This document shows positions 59,821 through 64,000 of a stretch of 64,000 nt of DNA, in pieces. The stretch is from NCBI GenBank assembly GCA_900318815.1, contig ONMA01000010.1, positions 124,001 through 188,000 on the forward strand, in the 5' to 3' direction. Numbering within the stretch: position 1 is the stretch's first letter; every line of letters begins with the position of its first letter. Position numbers and translations under genes: made by a program. This DNA comes from an uncultured Prevotellaceae bacterium. Its GTDB lineage: Bacteria; Bacteroidota; Bacteroidia; Bacteroidales; Bacteroidaceae. The notes below the pieces were generated by a model. That model made no database searches. It was not told the origin of the DNA and saw nothing but the letters and a program-made list of their open reading frames with translations.

Positions 59821-61380
59821 ATGGCAAAACAATTGAAACAATGGCAAGGTTGGCTCCTGTTTGGAGGCTCAATGGTAGTGGTCTTTATCCTGGGACTGCT
59901 CGTTTCGTCGCTGATGGAGCGCAGGGCCGAGGTGGCCAGTGTGTTTAACAACAAGCGCACGGTGTTTGAGGATGAGATTGTGGCTCAGAACGAGAAGTTC
60001 AAGGCCGACTATCCCCGTGAGTACGAGACGTGGGCAATGACAGAGGACACGACCTTCAAGTCGAAGTATAATTCGTCGCAGGAAGTGGATGTGCTCGAAC
60101 AGCGTCCTGAGATGGTGGTGCTGTGGGCTGGCTATGCCTTCTCGCGCCACTATAATACGCCTCGCGGACACAAGCACGCCTTGGAGGATATGCGTAAGAT
60201 CTTGCGTACAGGCAATCCTGGCATTACTGTGAAGACGGCCGATGGTCGCGACTCTATTGCTGTCGACATGCAGCCCGCTACGTGCTGGACGTGTAAGGGG
60301 CCCGATGTGCCTCGCATGATGCGCGAACTGGGTAATGGTAAGGATCAGTTTGACCCCGCCAACTTCTACGCCAAGAAGTGGAGCGAGTTAGGTGCCGAGG
60401 AGGTGAACACCATCGGCTGCTCCGACTGTCACGATGCCCGCACGATGGATCTGCGTCCTGCCCGTCCTGCCCTCTACGAGGCTTTTGCCCGTCGCGGTCT
60501 GGATGTGAAGAACGCCACCCATCAGGAGATGCGCTCGCTGGTGTGTGCCCAGTGCCACGTGGAGTACTACTTCATCAAGCCTAACGATGAGAAGAATCCC
60601 GGCAAGGCCAATTACCTGGTGTTCCCGCACGACAAGGGTCTGACCTGCGAGGCTGCCGAGGAATACTACGACGAGATAGGTTTCTACGACTATATCCATC
60701 CGCTGTCGAAGACCAAGATTCTGAAGGCCCAGCATCCGGGTTGGGAGATGTCGCAGCACGGCATCCATGCCCAGCGCGGCGTGTCGTGTGCCGACTGCCA
60801 CATGCCGTATAAGCAGGAGGGTGGCGTGAAGTTCAGCGACCACCAGATACAGTCGCCACTGGCCAAGATTGACCGTACCTGCCAGACCTGTCACCGTCAG
60901 GATGCCGAGGTGCTGCGCCAGAACGTGTACGACCGTCAGGAGAAGTGCAACGAGGTGCGCAATCGCGCCGAGCAGGAATTGGCCCGTGCCCACTTCGAGG
61001 CTAAGTTCATCATTGACAAGGGTGCTACCGAGGCCGAGATGGCTCCCATTCAGGCTCTGCTGCGCAAGAGCCAGTGGCGCTGGGACTATGCCATCGCCTC
61101 GCATGGTGCCACCTTCCATGCCCCGCAGGAAGTCACTCGTCTGCTCTCTCACTCCGTCGACTATGCCCAGCAGGCCCGCCTGCTCATCGCCCGCGTGGCT
61201 GCCAAGTATGGTCATAACGAGGCCATCCCCGTGCCCGACTACTCGACCAAGGCTAAGGCTCAGGCTGCCATTGGTCTTGACATGCAGAAGCTGAACGAGA
61301 ACAAGCAGAAGTTCCTGCAGGAAATCGAGCCCAAGTGGATTGAGGAGGCCAAGCAGAACGGCAAGCTCATCGAAATCTAA
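59821..61380 (+). CDS. nrfA: Ammonia-forming cytochrome c nitrite reductase
   Basis: A 519-residue periplasmic pentaheme enzyme that reduces nitrite to ammonium with six electrons. N-terminal anchor or signal (about 15-34). Heme motifs are CWTCK (near 155, catalytic heme with Lys ligand), CSDCH, CAQCH, CADCH and CQTCH. Other conserved parts: QEMRSLVCAQCHVEYYF, GVSCADCHMPY and the end with LNENKQKFLQEIEPKW. Length and heme set are normal. It pairs with NrfH. Confidence 0.97.
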   Translation: MAKQLKQWQGWLLFGGSMVVVFILGLLVSSLMERRAEVASVFNNKRTVFEDEIVAQNEKFKADYPREYETWAMTEDTTFKSKYNSSQEVDVLEQRPEMVVLWAGYAFSRHYNTPRGHKHALEDMRKILRTGNPGITVKTADGRDSIAVDMQPATCWTCKGPDVPRMMRELGNGKDQFDPANFYAKKWSELGAEEVNTIGCSDCHDARTMDLRPARPALYEAFARRGLDVKNATHQEMRSLVCAQCHVEYYFIKPNDEKNPGKANYLVFPHDKGLTCEAAEEYYDEIGFYDYIHPLSKTKILKAQHPGWEMSQHGIHAQRGVSCADCHMPYKQEGGVKFSDHQIQSPLAKIDRTCQTCHRQDAEVLRQNVYDRQEKCNEVRNRAEQELARAHFEAKFIIDKGATEAEMAPIQALLRKSQWRWDYAIASHGATFHAPQEVTRLLSHSVDYAQQARLLIARVAAKYGHNEAIPVPDYSTKAKAQAAIGLDMQKLNENKQKFLQEIEPKWIEEAKQNGKLIEI

Positions 61381-61400
61381 ATCTACAAGACAATGCTGGA

Positions 61401-61427
61401 AGGCAGGCCTTCAAACGACCTGCCTTT
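61401..61427 (+). terminator. Terminator after nrfA
   Basis: AGGCAGG pairs with CCTGCCT over a loop of about 13 bases and is followed by TTCATT. The T-run is weak. Confidence 0.7.
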
Positions 61428-61445
61428 CATTATGACAAACTAAAA

Positions 61446-63053
61446 GTGGTAGAGGCACCGAATTTTGAATACAAGTATGACCTGGCTTACAGGAAGTCGT
61501 TTGCTGCAAGACTGAGTTTCCGTATCATGGGTATTGCGGCAGCCGTGTTCCTGGTGGCCGTCGTGCTGTTCTTCCATTTCACGGGCGACAGCATGACACT
61601 TCCGCTGACCCATCAGATTGTGAAGTACGGCACCATCGTGTTCATCGTCGGACTGACGTCGCTGTTTGTGTTCTGTACCTGGGCCATCTACCAGATGTCA
61701 AGCCCCCTGCGCCAGTTTGCCGAGTCGGCGGTGAGCATCGCCGACGGCAATCTTGACACCCCGCTGCCGAAGATTCACTCAGAGGATGAGCTGCTGCAAC
61801 TGCGTAACGCATTCGAGTATATGCAGACCTCGCTGAAGCAGCATATCAATGAGCTACAGGCCACCACTGCCAGCAAGGAGCGACTGCAGAGCGAACTCAT
61901 CATTGCCCACGATATACAGATGGGCATGCTGACCACCGTGTTTCCTGAACGCGATGACCTCGACCTTTTTGCCTCGATGACCCCTGCCAAGGAGGTAGGC
62001 GGCGACCTGTACGACTTCATCATCGAGGACAACGAACTGTTCTTCATCATCGGCGACGTGGCGGGCAAGGGCGTGCCCGCTTCGCTCTACATGGCCGTCA
62101 CGCGAACCCTCTTCCGTAATCTGGCTGGCAACTATCAGAGTGCCGCCAACATTATGCGCGAGATGAACCACGCCATTGCATCGGCCAACGAATCGCTGGT
62201 GTTTGTAACGGCCTTCGTGGGGGTGCTCGACCTGCGTACCCACCACCTCACCTATTGCAATGCCGCCCACAATGCCCCGGCGCTGATAACCGCCGACGGC
62301 AAGTGCCAGCTGTTAGAGGCTGAGACCAATCTGCCCATTGGCATTCAGGACCACTACCAATATGAAGAACAGCAGATGGCTTTCCCAGAGAACACGGCCC
62401 TGTTGCTCTATACCGACGGACTCACTGAAGCCATGTATATCTCTTCCGACGGCAGCAGGAAACTCTTCGGCGAAGACCGTCTGCTGCACGACCTGGAAAA
62501 GAACCGTCAGGCTTCGGCCATCGAGGTGATAGACTATCTGAAACAGCACGTCAACGTGTTTGCCGACGGTACGGTGCAGGGCGACGACCTGACGCTGCTC
62601 TTCCTGCGTCACGGCGCATCGCAGAAGAATAACTCGGCGGCTCCCCGGCGCATCATCATGAAGAACGAGATGACGGAGGTGAGCCGTATGCGCGGCTTCT
62701 TCCTCTCGGTATGCCGCGAACACGATATCGACGAAGATACGTTCAAGACACTCAACCTCGCCATCGAGGAATGGGTGGCCAACGTGATTAACTATGCTTA
62801 TCCCAAGGGCATCAGAGGTCATGTGGAGCTGACGGCTAAGGTAATCGATGGCGTTCTGACACTGGTCATCAAGGATCACGGCGCCCCCTTCGACCCCACC
62901 CAGCATACAGAGGTAGATGTAGAGGCCGGGTTGGACGAACGCCAGATAGGTGGCTTAGGCATACACCTCGTGAAGGCCATCATGGACACGATGCACTATG
63001 AGCGCACCGTTGATGGCTACAACGTACTTACACTGACAAAACAAATCAAATAG
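61446..63053 (+). CDS. PP2C-type SpoIIE phosphatase fused to an RsbW-type kinase domain
   Basis: A 535-residue membrane protein. Two membrane helices (about 25-47 and 61-83), HAMP (about 84-135), SpoIIE phosphatase (about 165-395, metal-binding GGDLYDF, GDVAGKGVPASLYMA, LYTDGLTEA, GDDLTLL), and a C-terminal HATPase of the anti-sigma type (about 410-535, LAIEEWVANVINYAY, GGLGIHLVKAIMD). Start is GTG 61446, as no in-frame ATG precedes the first helix. The pair of activities usually acts on an anti-sigma-factor antagonist; no such gene is in the window. It follows nrfA. Confidence 0.88.
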   Translation: MVEAPNFEYKYDLAYRKSFAARLSFRIMGIAAAVFLVAVVLFFHFTGDSMTLPLTHQIVKYGTIVFIVGLTSLFVFCTWAIYQMSSPLRQFAESAVSIADGNLDTPLPKIHSEDELLQLRNAFEYMQTSLKQHINELQATTASKERLQSELIIAHDIQMGMLTTVFPERDDLDLFASMTPAKEVGGDLYDFIIEDNELFFIIGDVAGKGVPASLYMAVTRTLFRNLAGNYQSAANIMREMNHAIASANESLVFVTAFVGVLDLRTHHLTYCNAAHNAPALITADGKCQLLEAETNLPIGIQDHYQYEEQQMAFPENTALLLYTDGLTEAMYISSDGSRKLFGEDRLLHDLEKNRQASAIEVIDYLKQHVNVFADGTVQGDDLTLLFLRHGASQKNNSAAPRRIIMKNEMTEVSRMRGFFLSVCREHDIDEDTFKTLNLAIEEWVANVINYAYPKGIRGHVELTAKVIDGVLTLVIKDHGAPFDPTQHTEVDVEAGLDERQIGGLGIHLVKAIMDTMHYERTVDGYNVLTLTKQIK

Positions 63054-63062
63054 TAATAGTTT

Positions 63063-64000
63063 ATGGAATCAATTGTCTTTTGGGGTTTTAACCTCTATGC
63101 CTGGATCACGATAGCCACGGTGCTGTCGATGTTCACGGTACTGCTCTTTACCAAACTGCGCGCCGACCTGGTGTTTCTTGGAGCCATCTCCATCCTCTTC
63201 GTCACAGGCGTGCTCGATGCCAAGGAGGCCTTTTCCGGTTTCGCCTCAACATCGGTGGTGATCATCGGCGTGCTCTTTGTCGTAGTAGCCGGACTCACCC
63301 ATACCGGTGTGCTGCAATGGATTGTGAAGCACCTGCTGGGTCAGCCCAATAGCTACTCTAAGGCCGTCGTCCGGCTGATGCTTCCCGTGGCGGCCCTCAG
63401 TTCGTTTCTCAGCAACACCACCGTTGTGGCCCTCTTCGTAGGCATCGTCAAGATGTGGTCGAAGAAGTTGAACATCTCTCCGTCGAAGCTGTTGATTCCG
63501 CTGAGCTATGCGTCGGGCATGGGTGGCGTGTGTACGCTGATTGGTACGCCGCCCAACCTGATTATCTCCGGCCTCTATGCCGATAAGACCGGCATTGCGA
63601 TGAATGTGCTTTCCACTACCATTCCCGGTCTGTTCTGCCTCTTCATCGGTGTGCTCTCCATCATTGCCATGCGCAAGCTGCTGCCCGACCGTAAGGCACC
63701 AGAGAGCGCCTTCGAGTCGACGGGCGAGTACACCGTGGAATTGCAGGTGCCATCGGATAACCCGTACATCGGTCAGACATTGGGTGAGGCAGGTCTTTTT
63801 CACATCAAGGGTGGCAGCCTGATAGAGATTTATCATTACGATGATGTTCCGACACCAATCTCGGAGGACGAACCCATTATGGGAGGTGATCATCTGGTGT
63901 ATGCCGGGCAGATAGACGAGCTGCTTGAGATGGCGAAGAGCCACCAGCTGGTGAGTGCCGACCACCATGTCTTTAGCATGAGCGAGTTGGACAAGAGCCG
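63063..64000 (+). CDS. SLC13/TrkA-C permease, 5' part
   Basis: The gene runs off the right edge; 312 codons are visible. The first about 200 residues are membrane helices with the SLC13-type motifs ALSSFLSNTTVVALFVGIV and GVCTLIGTPPNLIISGLYA; the last part begins a soluble TrkA-C domain (VELQVPSDNPYIGQTLGEAGLF, DHLVYAGQIDELLEM). It likely transports sulfate, a dicarboxylate or a similar anion. ATG 63063 is 10 bases after the previous stop, so it is probably co-transcribed with the phosphatase gene. Confidence 0.88.
   Translation, partial: MESIVFWGFNLYAWITIATVLSMFTVLLFTKLRADLVFLGAISILFVTGVLDAKEAFSGFASTSVVIIGVLFVVVAGLTHTGVLQWIVKHLLGQPNSYSKAVVRLMLPVAALSSFLSNTTVVALFVGIVKMWSKKLNISPSKLLIPLSYASGMGGVCTLIGTPPNLIISGLYADKTGIAMNVLSTTIPGLFCLFIGVLSIIAMRKLLPDRKAPESAFESTGEYTVELQVPSDNPYIGQTLGEAGLFHIKGGSLIEIYHYDDVPTPISEDEPIMGGDHLVYAGQIDELLEMAKSHQLVSADHHVFSMSELDKS

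Noticed and set aside
1..64000. rRNA or tRNA genes
   Set aside because: I found no cloverleaf with a TPsiC-like GTTCGAATC block or rRNA-like conserved blocks in the intergenic DNA.

Overview
The window looks like a chromosomal segment from a Prevotella-like member of the Bacteroidales. The evidence is repeated promoters of the Bacteroidota type (TTTG, about 19 bases, TAnnTTTG), a fimbrillin-family lipoprotein, a BACON-domain lipoprotein, an 8-stranded OMP-type porin, diaminopimelate dehydrogenase, NrfHA nitrite reductase, and a TonB receptor under a cobalamin riboswitch. Genus is inferred from gene content only.

Layout. 1-5.4 kb: a riboswitch-controlled TonB receptor (minus) diverges from a late cobalamin operon (CbiA-CobQ fusion, threonine-phosphate decarboxylase, CbiB). 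5.4-10 kb: an outer-membrane barrel, a secreted protein, purD, a polytopic membrane protein and a YqaA-type protein. 10-16.5 kb: a complete glycine cleavage operon on the minus strand (lplA-gcvT-gcvH-gcvPA-gcvPB-lpdA). 16.6-21.4 kb: dxs and the trkA-trkH potassium uptake pair. 21.4-27.4 kb: a low-GC AlbA_2-type ATP-binding regulator, dnaK, a secreted protein and pgeF. 27.4-37.3 kb: two S9 peptidases, an rRNA methyltransferase with a charged repetitive tail, a hybrid-type sensor kinase, ddh, and a RelB/PIN module overlapping a small secreted gene and the second peptidase. 37.5-40.4 kb: an ECF sigma factor, its anti-sigma factor, a secreted protein and a Crp-like regulator.

40.4-57.4 kb is an accessory region: an IS1595-family element with an intact target duplication, arrays of short tandem repeats, a 44-residue peptide gene, a fimbrillin, two small membrane proteins, a 3,290-residue secreted protein with three LamG-like domains, a lipoprotein remnant, an MFS transporter and a BACON lipoprotein. 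57.4-64 kb: an AAA/DUF234 ATPase behind two tandem palindromes, then nrfH-nrfA, a SpoIIE-type phosphatase fused to an RsbW-type kinase domain, and the start of an SLC13/TrkA-C permease.

The most unusual theme is repeat invasion of genes. GC-rich palindromes and a TTCACTC heptamer lie in frame inside gcvT, dxs, lpdA and a membrane-protein gene, and one palindrome pair appears to have removed the normal start of trkA. A second theme is that two unrelated single ATPase genes each sit directly behind iterated, operator-like repeats. No rRNA, tRNA or CRISPR array was seen.
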